Below, piece by piece: positions 1 to 11,680 of a DNA stretch of 64,000 bases. Positions within the stretch are counted from its first letter, which is position 1, and each line of letters opens with the position of its first letter. The position numbers and the translations under genes are program-made. The stretch lies in assembly GCA_021927905.1 (NCBI GenBank), contig BLLK01000055.1, positions 1-64,000 of the forward strand, given 5' to 3'. The DNA is from Chaetoceros tenuissimus (taxonomy: Eukaryota; Bacillariophyta; Thalassiosirophyceae; Chaetocerotales; Chaetocerotaceae). The notes beneath the pieces were generated by a model that saw only the letters and a program-made list of their open reading frames with translations, ran no database searches and was not told the origin of the DNA.

Positions 1-2237
1 TGCTGGAGCCGATATCATTACTTGAAAGAAAGGCTCCTCGCCAAATTTCTCTTTGACTTTGAAGTTGCACTTCTTCACAAAGTGCCATAATGAGCGATCA
101 AGATAGGACTGTTGGATGCCGGCCTAAATGTTAAAACACTGAAGAAGAGAATATGCAATTGAAATCAATTTACGGACCTTGTATGTCTTGCCTAGATTCG
201 ACTCTGGACGAAGAAATCCATTGAGAGCAATCTCTCGAAAGAGCTCCTTCATTGCTTTTGATACATATCCTTGTGGAAGTCCCATCATGATTTCCCTTTC
301 TTTTACGGAATAGGTTGACTTGAGAAATCCACCATCTTCAATGGCTTCAGCTTCGTCATTCTCTCGTCATCAATTCTTGTACGTGAAGCCATTGAAGTAT
401 TCGCCTAAGAAACAAAGTATGTATGCATTAGACATGTACTCCTACAAACAGACTTATCCATACAGCAAAACATACCTTCCAAGTCATGTGTCCCTCCTCA
501 CATTCAGTGGCAAGAACAGAAACACCCATAACCCAACCATCCTCAAGAAGTAGTCTAGGGGTAGCGAGATCTGTTGCTACTGTACTTGTAACCAAATCAG
601 TTTCATATGCTTCTGTCTCGTTCGTTACGTCAATATTCATATTGTCTTCATGAACTGGGTAGACGTTGCTCGTTGTTTTATCAGATTCTGTTCCTTTGTT
701 TGTTTCCCCCTTCTCTGTTGCAGTTGTAGGAGGCATCTATGTCGCATAAAAGGTTAAAAGGTTTGAGAGTCTATTCACATCTTTAAAATATAGCAATGTA
801 AGACTTACATTAGTCCAATAAAATCTATTCCTCGCCATGGGGCTGAAATCTTTTCCATCAAGCTGAATTGGTGGCAGCCCATGTTCATCATGTTGACGGT
901 AATAGGTGCTGACATTATCCGAATCTTTAAAGAGCACATTCTCCGACATGAATAGTACTGGGTACTCCCTATTTTTTCGCTTAAATTGCAAATCATTCAT
1001 GTCTCTAATAAGAAGACCTACTTTAGGGAGGTACCTTGATTGAAATTGGTAAGAATGCATCGTTTCCATGAGTGATTAAAAACTGTTTTGCTGCCTCACC
1101 TTGCATTGTAATTTTCACGGCTTCTATATGCGTTGACTTCACTATAGTTCTGACAAGGAGCACCTGGATTCATTTTCCAACAAAGAAACGTAATTTTTCA
1201 AGATATGCCTTAGTATATCATTGCTCTCTTGTTACATACAATTACATCGACTCAATACTTACCTGCTACAACTAGATCAAAAGGACCATGCTCATCAATC
1301 AATTTCCACAGTAATTTAGTACACATTGTATCTTTCTCTCCACCATAAATCTCTTCAAATGACTCGATATAAATATGATCAATACCATCGTCTTTGTGAT
1401 TGAACTTGCTCACATACACAGCAACTGGATCATGCTCGACATGAATCATTTTTGCAATCGGAAGCTTCAACTTTTTGAGGACAACTGCAGCGGTTCCTAT
1501 TCCCGAAAATAAATCAAGCACAATTAAAGGATGATCAAGTTCCTTCTTTTCAATCCTTTGATGATACTGTTGTTTCACAGTCATCTATAAAAAAGGTTCA
1601 TGAGAATAAAAAAGGAAGAATATTCAACCTCACCTAGGTTTGTTCTACTTACATAATCTGGATACGTTTCAATTTTCCAAATCCACTGATTGAGTACATC
1701 GCGAAAGTCTTCATTGTGTCTTTGCACTTCCTTTTTCCGTTCACTGTTGTACATTCTTTGTATATCACTCAACGGTTTAGCCTCTTCTAATTTTTGCTCG
1801 CAAGTATGCGAGTTTAAAATAGCTTGCTGCATAGGAGACTCATATTTTTTTTGACAACCTATTCTAAAGTTGTGACAGCAGGCTTTGTGATATAAATAGT
1901 GATTGCCATTTTCAACAATTGAATTGCCGCAGTTGTTCAAGACTTTGCAACCGAGGTTGGGATCAAAGGTACGCATGATTTTGTCCTCAGAGCATTTGCA
2001 ATTTAAGCAGCATATAGCATAGCGAGGAACGTATTCACATTCATCTGCATTATAGTATGGGATATCCATTAGTGTAGCGCTCGTATCACTCATGGTATCC
2101 TCGAAATCTAGTTCATTATTGGTGTCAATCTCTTCATTTTTTGGCTTTTTGCCCGCTCGTTCCTCAGGAGGGCTGTCTGATGCGCTTCTCTTAAGATCAG
2201 CTTCGTCATCTGACGAATCAAAAGATGTAGCATTCAT
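1..2237 (-). CDS. DNMT3-like DNA (cytosine-5) methyltransferase, partial
   Basis: Methylates cytosine in nuclear DNA (family role). Runs off the left edge, so the C-terminus is missing. Exons by GT-AG and phase: 2237-1653, 1584-1263, 1163-1100, 1034-809, 736-476, 360-178, 123-1. Residues 1-195 are acidic with a KKPK basic patch, then a Cys-rich ADD-like zinc region (CCLNCKC, CQKKY). The catalytic part shows motif I VLDLFSGIGT, motif II HVEHDP, FDLVVAG, and motif IV GAPCQNYS split by an intron, with the nucleophile near Cys306. Exon 6 holds a MMGLPQGYV motif. Oddity: the 476/360 join is phase-correct, but the acceptor at 405-406 would expose EYFNGFTYKN, which fits the family better yet is off by one base and followed by two stops. 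An in-frame ATG at 2336 is a possible earlier start. The methyltransferase call is firm; the DNMT3 subfamily is less certain. Confidence 0.85.
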
Positions 2238-2757
2238 TTTGCTACAAAATAGATTATGTCCGTAATTTATTTTCAAGTGCAACAAGTTGAAAAAGTTTGG
2301 AGAAATTTGGCGAGAGCCTTGCTTTGGGGTTCTCATCCATCTCCTCAGTAAACCCTTTCCAGTTGGTACTTCAGGAACTTGAAGGGTATCCGCATGTTGG
2401 AAGATCCTTTCTTATCTTTCCTCGTTGTAAGAAACAATTCAAAAGACATCAATCAACATCGACTGGAGCTTCTTGTTTCAACATCAACCATCACCGGAAG
2501 TGAACGAAGTGCCAATCTAATCAATCGGGTCCCTCTTGCTTTGTGTTGTGATCTGTTAGGCTTCTTGCATTAGATAAGATATCAAAATTCGATACAAAAG
2601 AAAGCAAGTACGACACATCCTAGCTATCTATTATTCATTTGCTACATATTCAATTGAAAGGACTTTTATGTAATAAGAGCCATCCCCATTCCATCACAAT
2701 AGAATACAAAAAGACTAGAACCACCATTCCTATTCATATCCATATACTTATAGAACC
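2238..2757. other. Intergenic promoter region, methyltransferase/aureochrome
   Basis: This spacer lies between the start of the minus-strand methyltransferase and the ATG of the plus-strand aureochrome, so it should hold both promoters. Short open frames at 2297-2573 have no recognisable content and look like chance. No repeat or RNA gene was seen. Confidence 0.5.
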
Positions 2758-4360
2758 ATGAGCGAAGAACAAATGAACAATGTAAACATTCAACCACCAA
2801 CTTTTGTGGCACCCCTTTCACAATCAACACAACATGCAGTTCAAACCAGAGGAACACCGGCAACACTTAACCTAGATGATATCTTTGGTGACTGCTTCTT
2901 CACTCCAGATGGAGACCAAATCTTTCTATCCGAAAATCCAGGTGCTCTAGATGGAACTGTACAAATTTCCGGAGAACAAGTTGTATCCACAAACGCATCA
3001 CGGCCCAATGAATCAGACACGAAATCATATGTACAAGTTCCATTCGCGGGTGGAATCAATACTACTGGTTTGAATCAAACTGGACCTGTGAGAGCTACTA
3101 CCATGGGACCAGCGGCTACCAATCAAGAACAAAAGATTTTGCCAATGGCTCAGCCGCCTCAACAGAGGCATCATTTGCAGTATGCCATGGTCAATACTGG
3201 TGGTAAGAGAAGGGCGAATACTGGAGGTAGAGATCGGAAAATGAGTGATCAGCAAAAGTCTGAAAGACGGTAAGTGCAGTTATGTGAGCGTAGCGAACAG
3301 TGCGAACGAGCGGAGCGGAGTGAGCTCTGTCTATTCGAGTGAGCGAAGCGAAGGAGTGTGTTTTTTTTTGGGAGACACACAGTTTTATACTACAGTGTCT
3401 TTCCGAGAGAGCTTCAGCTCACGAGTGCGTTCTTCGGGAGACAAACAGTTTTATATTACAGTGTCTTTCCGAGAGAGCTTTAGCTCACGAGTGCGTTCTT
3501 CGGGAGTCACACAATCATTATGCACATAGGTCTTTTTAATACTTTACTCTTTTCTCACCATTCATTCCTTCATTTTCAACAGGGAACGAAACAGAGAACA
3601 TGCAAAACGATCTAGAATCCGAAAAAAGTTTTTGCTAGAATCACTTCAACAGTCAGTGACTCTCCTCAAAGAAGAAAATGAAAAGCTACGCAAATCCATT
3701 CGACAACATCTAGGTGATAATGAAGCAAATCACTTATTGGAAAAGGAAAACTTGGCACAAGCTGCTGCGGCATCTACATCCCTTATTGCATCCAATAGTA
3801 AAGATGCAAATAAAGTTTTGGATGATCCTGATTTTAGTTTCATCAAGGCTCTTCAGACCGCTCAACAGAATTTCGTTGTGACGGATCCTTCTCTACCAGA
3901 TAATCCAATCGTTTATGCTACTCAAGGTTTCTTGAACTTGACTGGATATACTTTGGACCAAGTATTGGGGAGAAACTGTAGATTTCTACAAGGACCTGAA
4001 ACAGATCCAAAGGCTGTGGAAAAGATTCGACGATCCATTGAAGAAGGGTCAGATATGTCTGTCTGTTTGTTGAACTATAGAGCGGATGGAACTACCTTTT
4101 GGAATCAGTTTTTTATTGCTGCTTTGAGAGATGCAGCTGGAAACATTACAAACTATGTGGGTGTTCAGTGCAAGGTGTCGGATCAGTATGCTGCAAATGT
4201 CTGTAAGAAGCAAGATGAAGAATTTGCGCAGGCGGAAGCACAAGCGCAAGCGGGTGATACTGTCAAATCAGAACCGATGACTACAGATTCCTTGAATGTT
4301 GCTGCAGCCGTGGCTGCACCTGCAGTACCAATGAAAATGGAAGAAGCTTCAAACCCTTAG
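2758..4360 (+). CDS. Aureochrome: bZIP-LOV blue-light transcription factor
   Basis: Blue-light-regulated nuclear transcription factor of photosynthetic stramenopiles; the family binds TGACGT-type sites and senses light through flavin in the LOV domain. Two exons, 2758-3269 and 3583-4360, give 429 aa; the junction codon falls inside the basic region. Residues 1-160 are Gln/Asn-rich and disordered. The basic region is SERRERNREHAKRSRIRKK with the bZIP N-x3-A-x2-S-R pattern from Asn174, followed by a leucine zipper to about residue 215. The LOV domain spans about 255-360 and has GRNCRFLQGP with the adduct-forming Cys near 293 and FWNQF. The bZIP-then-LOV order is diagnostic. The tail is Ala/Glu-rich. 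Which AUREO type it is cannot be fixed by eye. Confidence 0.96.
3370..3515. repeat. 66-bp tandem repeat inside the aureochrome intron
   Basis: Units start at 3370, 3436 and 3502 with a 66-bp period: two near-identical full copies and a partial third, with a GGGAG start and the core CTTTCCGAGAGAGCTT. Just upstream (about 3281-3357) the intron is rich in GAGCGAAGCGA-like words. Both blocks are more GC-rich than the flanking intron. Confidence 0.85.
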
Positions 4361-5074
4361 TGATGATTTGGATGTGCTAGTAAGGAAAGCAGTATATGAA
4401 AGTGACTTTGTGAACTTTTGAGGAGAAGCTCAACCAATAATTATTAGAGAACCTTTAAAATTTTAAAACACAGGGGAAGAAATATTCGTGATGCAGTATT
4501 TCATATGTAGTGCGTACTACCGTTAACTCGCATGTTAGAAAAAAGTATACTGAATTGATAATTCATCCAGTGTGAAAGTGAAGACAGTTCCAATTGATAG
4601 TGTCTCATCATTGCTTGATTCTGAGAATAGTGAAAATGGTTCAGAAATCGTCAAACGATGAGTATTCAAGCCGACACGCAGTAGGAAATGTAGTTTGGTT
4701 GGAGCAAATACAACGATAATTACATGCAAGCCGGACTATAAGTAAATATATTTTTATAGCATACATTATGAAGCTTCTATCAGTGATGTACCTTATTCAT
4801 TAGAGTAGATTTTTCATATTACAATGACGTCGCATGACCTTTCAGCTGAGGCGTCAAGTGAGTCGTGGATGGTGGTGGCAAAAAATGGAAAAGTAATGAT
4901 GGAGGCAAAACAACGAAAAGAATCTGACACATGACACATGAAATATAAACATCAACTCAACCATCACAAATCAACTGCGTTACTATACCTACCAGTCCAT
5001 TGGGTACAGATACAATCCATATTAACACACGAAACATTTGAACAAACTCTTTACTGATACGACATTCTCACAAG
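4361..5074. other. Intergenic region with a TGACGTCG site
   Basis: Holds the aureochrome 3' end and the promoter of the small coiled-coil gene. TGACGTCG at 4825-4832 matches the bZIP/aureochrome core TGACGT, and GAGGCGTCAAG lies about 25 bp further on. A short direct repeat GACACATGACACATG lies near 4924-4938. No other gene was seen. Confidence 0.45.
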
Positions 5075-5401
5075 ATGTATGCAAGCAACAAGGAAAACAT
5101 TGTACCAGCCACCAATCTATCTCAAGATGCTTTTCGTTCGTCAATTCCGAAGAAACTGTCAAAGCGCTCGGCTGCTCTTCAAGACAGTTCTGCAGCTGCT
5201 GATTGCGTGGATGAGTCATTGGAAGCAAGACTTCAAAAGGCACTCAAGGAAATTGAGCAATTGAAACAGGAAAAGGAGGAGTTGCGGGCACAAGTTCAAA
5301 GCTGGAAAGCTATTACCGACTCAAAGAACAAAGCGCTTCAAGAAAAGGACCTGCTACTCTCCAAAAAGGAAAATGAGATCGACTGGCACATGCAGTTTTG
5401 A
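5075..5401 (+). CDS. Small coiled-coil protein with KEN-box
   Basis: Not assigned to a family. 108 aa from the first ATG. Residues 6-11 read KENIVP, which fits the KEN-box (KENxxP) recognised by the anaphase-promoting complex, so the protein may be destroyed at the end of mitosis (inference). Residues 48-103 form a heptad-like coiled coil rich in Glu, Lys, Leu and Gln (LEARLQKALKEIEQLKQEKE). A basic stretch KKLSKR lies between them. No signal peptide or membrane segment. The ATG is about 240 bp downstream of a TGACGTCG site. It could be a subunit of a spindle or centrosomal complex, but that is a guess. Confidence 0.65.
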   Translation: MYASNKENIVPATNLSQDAFRSSIPKKLSKRSAALQDSSAAADCVDESLEARLQKALKEIEQLKQEKEELRAQVQSWKAITDSKNKALQEKDLLLSKKENEIDWHMQF

Positions 5402-5643
5402 ACGTGTTTGATTGAGATACAAGAAAATCAGTTCCATAGATGTATCTCCATCCTCCATCGACTGTCAATGCCGTGAGAGGTTGTTCTTTGAATAGTGTTC
5501 TCACACTCAGATTAGTGCAGATAGTATTTTGTAAATACGTAGAACATGTATACTATAATTCAACATTATATTTACATATACAGTACAAATCAAGGAGTAC
5601 AATGTAGATACAAGGGAAAAGGACTATTGAAATATTTCAAAAA

Positions 5644-8600
5644 TTAGGCATGCATGGATCTTGTCCCACTTTGATTCAAAGTCTGCTCGACATCTTTGAG
5701 AATGTTTTCCATTGCATTCTGATCATAAAATCTATAGTGTAAAGAGTATTCTGCGTGGCATCGACATGAGCAGCAGGTCCGCAACCTGCATCGTCTACAC
5801 ATTGGACCATTTTTGCATGGACAATTACTACGAAAATGCTTCTTATCTGGGTAATGATTGTAATCGGTTCTTCGTCCTTGAATCTTTTCGATAGACCTAA
5901 AAGTAAAGTCAGTTAGATTTGCATATTTGGAATTTCATGCTTTCAATTGCCAACACTTACAGAAAAGCATTCATCTGGAAACCAGATAGAAAACGTCCCT
6001 CGTCACTGTAACAGCCAGCACAGAGGTTATAATCTTTCTGCAGAAGTTCCTCGCATCCCTCACAGTGCATGTAAATATTTCCCAACTCTTGAAAGCATAG
6101 CGAGCAAAAGAAGTCATTACCAAAGGGATCAATGGATGTAATTTTTTCATGAGCATCGGCATTGGGCTTGATTATCAATTTTCGATGTTGATCTTTGTAA
6201 ATGCCACCATTACTTGCAATTTTGAATAGCTCAATTTGATCCCCAAAGAGTTTCCTAAGGCTACCTTGGAGAGCTGTTAGAATCTTGATGGAGTTTTCGA
6301 CAGTAGCATGGTCTATGAAATCATTGAAAATAAATGAGATGACAAATGGCTGGAATTTTAATCATAAAAGTGGAGTTTTGCTTACCACCACGAGCAGAAG
6401 CAATCTTGAACTGAGCTAGTTCGTATTTTACTCTTTCCACAATTGATACCTGAGGTATCGCTAAAGACTGCTTCAAATTGTCTCTAGCAAGTTTCGCACT
6501 ATTGACCGTTTGAGACACTTCTGCCTTGATACCTTCCAAAGTAGTACCAAGATACATCCAGTCCCAAGCTACACTAGTGCATTTCACCTCGGAGGTAATG
6601 TTGTTTTCTTCCACAACTGATTTTCGCACTTCTTGATGACAATCGTTTTGTTCAAGAGCTTTATAAGACATTTTTCGGAAGGCATGGAGTCTACCCTTAT
6701 TAATGTGTAGCATTTGACCAGGCTTTAGAATAAAGACACATGGGGAATAGCTATGACAAAAGTAAAATAAAAGTCAGTAACCTCTTGAAATCATACATAA
6801 TGGAAGGGAAGTAAAAGACCTTGAACCTCTAATTCGACTTACTTATAGTCGTCGCACTCCGCGATGGCACTTTTTGTAGGCCAAAGGGGCTTTGTATTCT
6901 AAAATTAAAGTAAAGAAATAAAGAGTGAGTAAGTAGTAACTTCATCCAAATACAAAAGAAGATGATGTAACTCACATTGTGATGCGGTAGTCCATAAAGT
7001 GCATCAAATGCCTCCGGACCTCTTTTTTTGCGTCCATCGACACATTGGAGAATACTAAGCGCATGTCTTTTGTGGTCGTCATCCATCCGCCGAAGCATAA
7101 CTACTTCATTGTACCCTTCAAGACACAAGTGACCTGAATCCACCGTTCCATAACCATCCTGGTGAAAATGGGTGAACGAACCAGGGAACGTTTGATAAAA
7201 ATTTGGTCCCATGAAAGGTCTTCCATTGGAGTTCACCTAATATGAAAAAGATGACGTGAATAAGAAGAATCGGTAAACCCACAACTGTCGCCTAGGTTTC
7301 ATGTCGAGATCCATGGAATAAAGGGAAAAAACAAACGGAACTTACCGAATGCATCATGCAAGCACTTCCTCCAGGAAGAAGTTCAGGGAACAAAAACTTC
7401 TTCATAAAATCATCATATGTTTCAGGGAGCATACCTTTTAGGTCGAAATCGATCATATAGAGAGTCTTGTTTTTCGCATCAAACTCTTCATCGCCACCCT
7501 TGAGATTTTTGTATTTCACGATGTGGTCAACATTTGGGTCGTCAAGATTTTCTTGAACTTTGCAAATTTCAAGGAAGTCTCTAATCCGCATAGAAATATC
7601 ACCATTAACTTCCGTAAAAAGCTCAAAAGATTTACTCAATCCTCCCTCCTCACTACTCTTTTGGAAATCTTCTAGAGAAGATCCATTTATCCTCAACTCA
7701 TCAATTTCATTCTGATTGAATTGGTTTTTCTCAAACATACGAAAGCGGTGAAATACATTATCTCCAATCCTAGCCTCTATGAACACAGGGTCCCAAAGAT
7801 ACTCGTCGCGTGGTTCGTTAAACAGTCCTTCAGTGATTACTGCAAAGTCGGTGCGTTCCATCATTCTCAATAGGAAGGACATGTCCTCGTCTAAACAAAA
7901 GTTGTCTTGTTTGATTTTTGCTTCTTTGATTCTTTTGCTGTCAAAGGAACCAAGTAGAACACGCGTATTTTCGTTAAAAGACCATTTACAGAACTCAGTT
8001 TTTGGAAAAGTATTCGAATCAGGAGGATCAACTTTGTCAAGAAGCTCAAGTCCATCAAACTGTAACCCTGAAGAGTAAAATTGACCGACAACTTTCTTTT
8101 CACTAGTGCTGTTTGAATTTGATTTCTTCCCTCTCTTTTTGGAAGGCTTGCACTCAACCTCAGCCTCTGTTTCATTCTTTTCCAATTTCCTTTTTCTTCC
8201 TTTCTTTTTCGGCGGAGATGATATTGGCAATGACTCGTCATTAGAAATTTCACTTGGATCAACTCCTTTCAATATCACAGAAACATCAAAACAAACTTGT
8301 TTTGGTTTACCACATTTCTGTCCCTTCTCCTTCAAAAATTGCTTCAATTCTTTACTATCGCACTTCCTTTTACTGAGAGTTGCAACCATCCGATTGTCTA
8401 ATGAAGACTGTTGTCGACTAACTTCCACTTCATCACCATTGCCCGTGGTATGCTCCCCATCATCATTTACATTCCCTTTTGAACATTCTTCTTGTACAAT
8501 TTGAGTATCTTGAGCATCAACATCAACATTGGCTATGCTATTCATCGATAACTGTTGGTTACTACTATCCACTTCATCCTCATTCTCTGTAGTTTGCTCT

Positions 8601-9250
8601 CCATATCCATCATGTTGAATCTCCAAATTCTCTTCCTGTTTGATTGCAACCTGCCTTGAACGCAGTGCAGGATGTATCCCATCACAATGTCTATAATCTT
8701 GAACATCATCTACATCCTCTTGTTTGATGTTTACAATCCGTTCCTCCAATACATGTTCTTTCCTATTAGAGGATACCCCTACATTGGATGAATCTTCATT
8801 GGCACTCAGATATTCCGATCCATTATCCTCTTCTATAGCCGATTGATATTCAGCACTTGCACATTGATTGTACAAACTTTCTTCTGCATTGATTTCAGTG
8901 TGATTGGGTATCAGTGGTGGTAGATTGTGTGAAGTCTTTCCGTTTATAGATACTGTTGGTGGATCTACGACTACTGTATTTCCATGTTGATCAGTTGTTC
9001 CCAATCCGGGCATGAATTCACATCGATTTGTTTCTGATTGTAATTGTGTTTCATTCGTCCCTTCCATTGTAGTTTCATTCTGTACAGGAATGGTAGTGTT
9101 ATCTTCTACATTGGAATCATCTTCTCGACTAAAGAGAGAGGTGTCATCTGCTTCCGTTGAATGTTTGATGGCATTCCATTGAGCATCTTCATTGTAACAA
9201 TTTGATTTCAATCTTGGACTCCTTCTTGGTTTTGAAGGAGTTTGACTCAT
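5644..9250 (-). CDS. JmjC-domain protein, putative histone demethylase
   Basis: JmjC proteins are nuclear Fe(II)/2-oxoglutarate oxygenases, most of which demethylate histone lysines. Six exons (9250-7346, 7236-6976, 6898-6843, 6750-6386, 6312-5961, 5896-5644) join in phase to give 1063 aa. Residues 1-~470 are acidic and disordered, with SPPKKKGRKRK and KPSKKRGKK as nuclear signals. The JmjC core shows HFHQDGYGTVDSGH, giving the metal ligands His660 and Asp662, and GRLHAFRK with the third ligand His763. Downstream are two Cys clusters: CSLC...CEGCEELL...CAGC, and near the C-terminus NCPCKNGPMCRRCRLRTCC. The frame continues upstream only to a TTG, so ATG 9250 (MSQTPSKPRRSPRLK) is chosen. The substrate cannot be read from the sequence. 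Confidence 0.88.
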
Positions 9251-9844
9251 TTTATAGTCTTTTGATTGTGATTGGTTGATTTCAAAATAGTTCAATTGGA
9301 GGGAAGGAAGGAATCAAAGAGTTCTCACTGGTTGATGGTTGTCTATCTATTTAGCTCTACTAGTAGTATTGGTATCCAACGGCCAAGTTGTCTTTTACTT
9401 TCAAACGTTGGTACTCTCGTCTCAATAATAGAGGTATATGCAATGATATTCAAATGAATTGTTGAAGAGTACCTTACGTAGAGTAGTACAATAGATTCAG
9501 ATGGTTAAAGTTGGATTTAAAATAGGAGCTGTGTGCTGTGTTCTGTGGCGGTTCCCCTTCTTGTCACATGATATAACGTCTTTCTTTTAACCGTTCATAA
9601 CGTACTTTTTCGTGCTCATCATTTTGGCACTGATCCTGATACTATCCTGATACATGCTTATTACTCATACACTCAAGAAATGCTTCGCGCGGTCCAGTTG
9701 AACTGTAGTTTTGGATCTCATAGTGAATTCATAAAACTTGACAAATATATACTTTCCAGTAGTACATAGCATTGGCTCTATTATCATTGGAAAACAACCG
9801 TCAAGAACTCTTCATTCTCCTTTGGATCTATTCGACTTGTTCCT
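9251..9844. other. Intergenic region
   Basis: Promoter side of the JmjC gene and 3' side of the glycosyltransferase. No gene, repeat or RNA signal was seen. Confidence 0.4.
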
Positions 9845-10963
9845 TCAAGAATATAAGTTTACTCGTAAGTTTGAATTAAAATAAAAGTGGAAAAACCCAA
9901 CATACAAAAACATACCTCCTTGAAAAATGACCCATTCCCAAGTAATACGAATATAGTAATCAGCTAGGCCCCAACTCTTTTGAAAATCAGTTACATGACT
10001 TTGTATAGATGGTTGACATCTTCCACCTCGCTCGCAAAATTTGATGAGACCCTGATTTGAGAAATAGGATTCTCCCGTATCTATTCCAGTAAAGTGCAAA
10101 TATCCGACATTTGGTTTTTGGATTAATTTTTGGGGTTTGGCTCTGTAGCCATGTCCAATGTGATTGTGCCATTCCATAGGTAATTGACCGACAAGATGTG
10201 GATAATTCTCTTGAAATATTGCAAGCATGGTTTGATCACTCATTTTTGTATTTGTTTTTGTGAAATTCACTGAATTTAGTAATGGAAAGAAATTTTGGAA
10301 CTTGAAACAGTTCATGACCAAAAATCCAGAGTTTTCACGCCAAGAAAAGAAGGTATGATTGGTATTCTCCTTTACAGAATGAATTAAACCATTGAGATTG
10401 GAAAGGAGTACTACATCTGTGTCCATATATAGAGCAGTGGAGAGACCAATGTCGTTTGTATATTGAAATATGAAATCTGGAGCAAAGAGACGGAGATATC
10501 CACCTATACCAATTCGTTCATCAAATGTGGCGCCTGCTTTGACAAGTACATCTTGGATGATTTTTTCTTTTTCTTGAATTTTCTTTTCGACATTTTTTAC
10601 GTGGATGACAATCTCATTCCTCCATTTTGTGGAATTCAAAGAAGCTGCGATAAGTCTATTTTCTACAGCAGAGCAGGCTTTTTCATCGCAAATGATGTGA
10701 ATGTTCAAATTGTAATCCAATGGAGCATTGAGAAGAATACTCTTTAAATTCACTTCCCATTCATCCAAAAATCCTTTCGCATCACCTCCTAGACATTGTA
10801 CGACATGAAACGTTTCTCTTATAGATTGGTCTTCGAGTTTGACTATTCTTGTTTGTTCCAAAGATTCTCCTTTGGTTTCCATCACCATGAAATGGGAAAG
10901 ATACAATAGAAAAAATGTCAAGACGACAATTGGGAAGATTGAAAATACATTCAAGGTATTCAT
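9845..10963 (-). CDS. Family-8-like glycosyltransferase, type II membrane protein
   Basis: Likely a Golgi enzyme adding a sugar from a nucleotide donor to a glycan. 372 aa from ATG 10963; the frame extends upstream only to a TTG. One membrane anchor lies near the N-terminus (FPIVVLTFFLLYLSHFMVM), followed by a lumenal catalytic domain. The DxD metal/nucleotide site is ALYMDTDVVLLSN, and GIGGYLRLFAPDF plus SGFLVMNCFKF match the GT8 layout (GxxSRL/YxRL, then DTD, then N-x-G/M-N). A conserved HFTG motif follows (YLHFTGIDTG). The last ~20 residues after FQG are low quality and may be intron read-through: a GTATGT donor occurs there, so the true C-terminus may lie on another exon. Acceptor and sugar are unknown. 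Confidence 0.82.
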   Translation of the reverse strand: MNTLNVFSIFPIVVLTFFLLYLSHFMVMETKGESLEQTRIVKLEDQSIRETFHVVQCLGGDAKGFLDEWEVNLKSILLNAPLDYNLNIHIICDEKACSAVENRLIAASLNSTKWRNEIVIHVKNVEKKIQEKEKIIQDVLVKAGATFDERIGIGGYLRLFAPDFIFQYTNDIGLSTALYMDTDVVLLSNLNGLIHSVKENTNHTFFSWRENSGFLVMNCFKFQNFFPLLNSVNFTKTNTKMSDQTMLAIFQENYPHLVGQLPMEWHNHIGHGYRAKPQKLIQKPNVGYLHFTGIDTGESYFSNQGLIKFCERGGRCQPSIQSHVTDFQKSWGLADYYIRITWEWVIFQGGMFLYVGFFHFYFNSNLRVNLYS

Positions 10964-11510
10964 TTCTTTCTTCCAAATATTCAAATTGAATGAGCTATCT
11001 GGTATATGTAAGCAAGGGATGAAGGAACATGGAAGATGTGATGAAATGAAAATGTGTGTGTATAGTGCTCATGGCTCGAAGAGCCAGCGGTCAGACTGAC
11101 GACTCCTCCAATGAGTTTTAGGTTTTAGTAGGTTTAGGATTTTCTACAAGTAGTAGGTATTTTTGTTGACGGATTACGGACTGACGTATTATTTAAATAA
11201 TGTACTATTCAGATATTTTAGAGAGAATGAGAACGAAAATAGCCAGAATCAACATTCAACTGTCAGAATACGATGTGCACCTTTTCAGGTAGTAATTGTT
11301 ACAAAAATAAAAAGAAAAATGTACTCATGATACCGATGCTATCCACGGACCAGCTTTGGTGGAAATATAATGATGGAACGATTACTATTTGTGTGGTTGT
11401 TTTCGTCTTTCCTTCCCTCCAAAATTGATGGAAGGTTCTTATTTGGCTCTTCAATGTTGTATTTTGGCTATGTGTCCATCATCGCTACTCTACTACTACT
11501 ACGTACTACT
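10964..11510. other. Intergenic region left of the transposon
   Basis: Contains a perfect short hairpin at 11072-11086 (TGGCTCGAAGAGCCA) and a nearby palindrome GTCAGACTGAC. A run of CTACTAC/GTACTACT words abuts the left TIR. No gene was seen. Confidence 0.45.
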
Positions 11511-11555
11511 CAGGCAAATCTTATGTGTTTTTTTCGACGTCATATCTAGTGTCAA
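11511..11555 (+). repeat. Left terminal inverted repeat
   Basis: Starts CAGGCAAATC; the first 33 bp are identical to the reverse complement of the right end, and the rest is imperfect. It includes the palindrome GACGTC in a CGACGTCAT context. Confidence 0.93.
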
Positions 11556-11615
11556 CCGTACGTAACTTTTTCAGTACGGCTTTGGAGGGGGAGAAAATGA
11601 ATTTTTGTACGTACA

Positions 11616-11680
11616 GACAGACAGACCATTTCAATAGGCCATTTAAGAGAGACAGACAGACCACTTGAATAGGCCATTTA
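11616..11680. repeat. Subterminal 30-bp direct repeat pair
   Basis: Copies at 11616-11645 and 11651-11680 match at 28 of 30 positions. Each begins GACAGACAGACC and ends AATAGGCCATTTA. They lie about 105 bp inside the left TIR, a place where transposons often keep transposase-binding repeats (inference). Confidence 0.8.
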
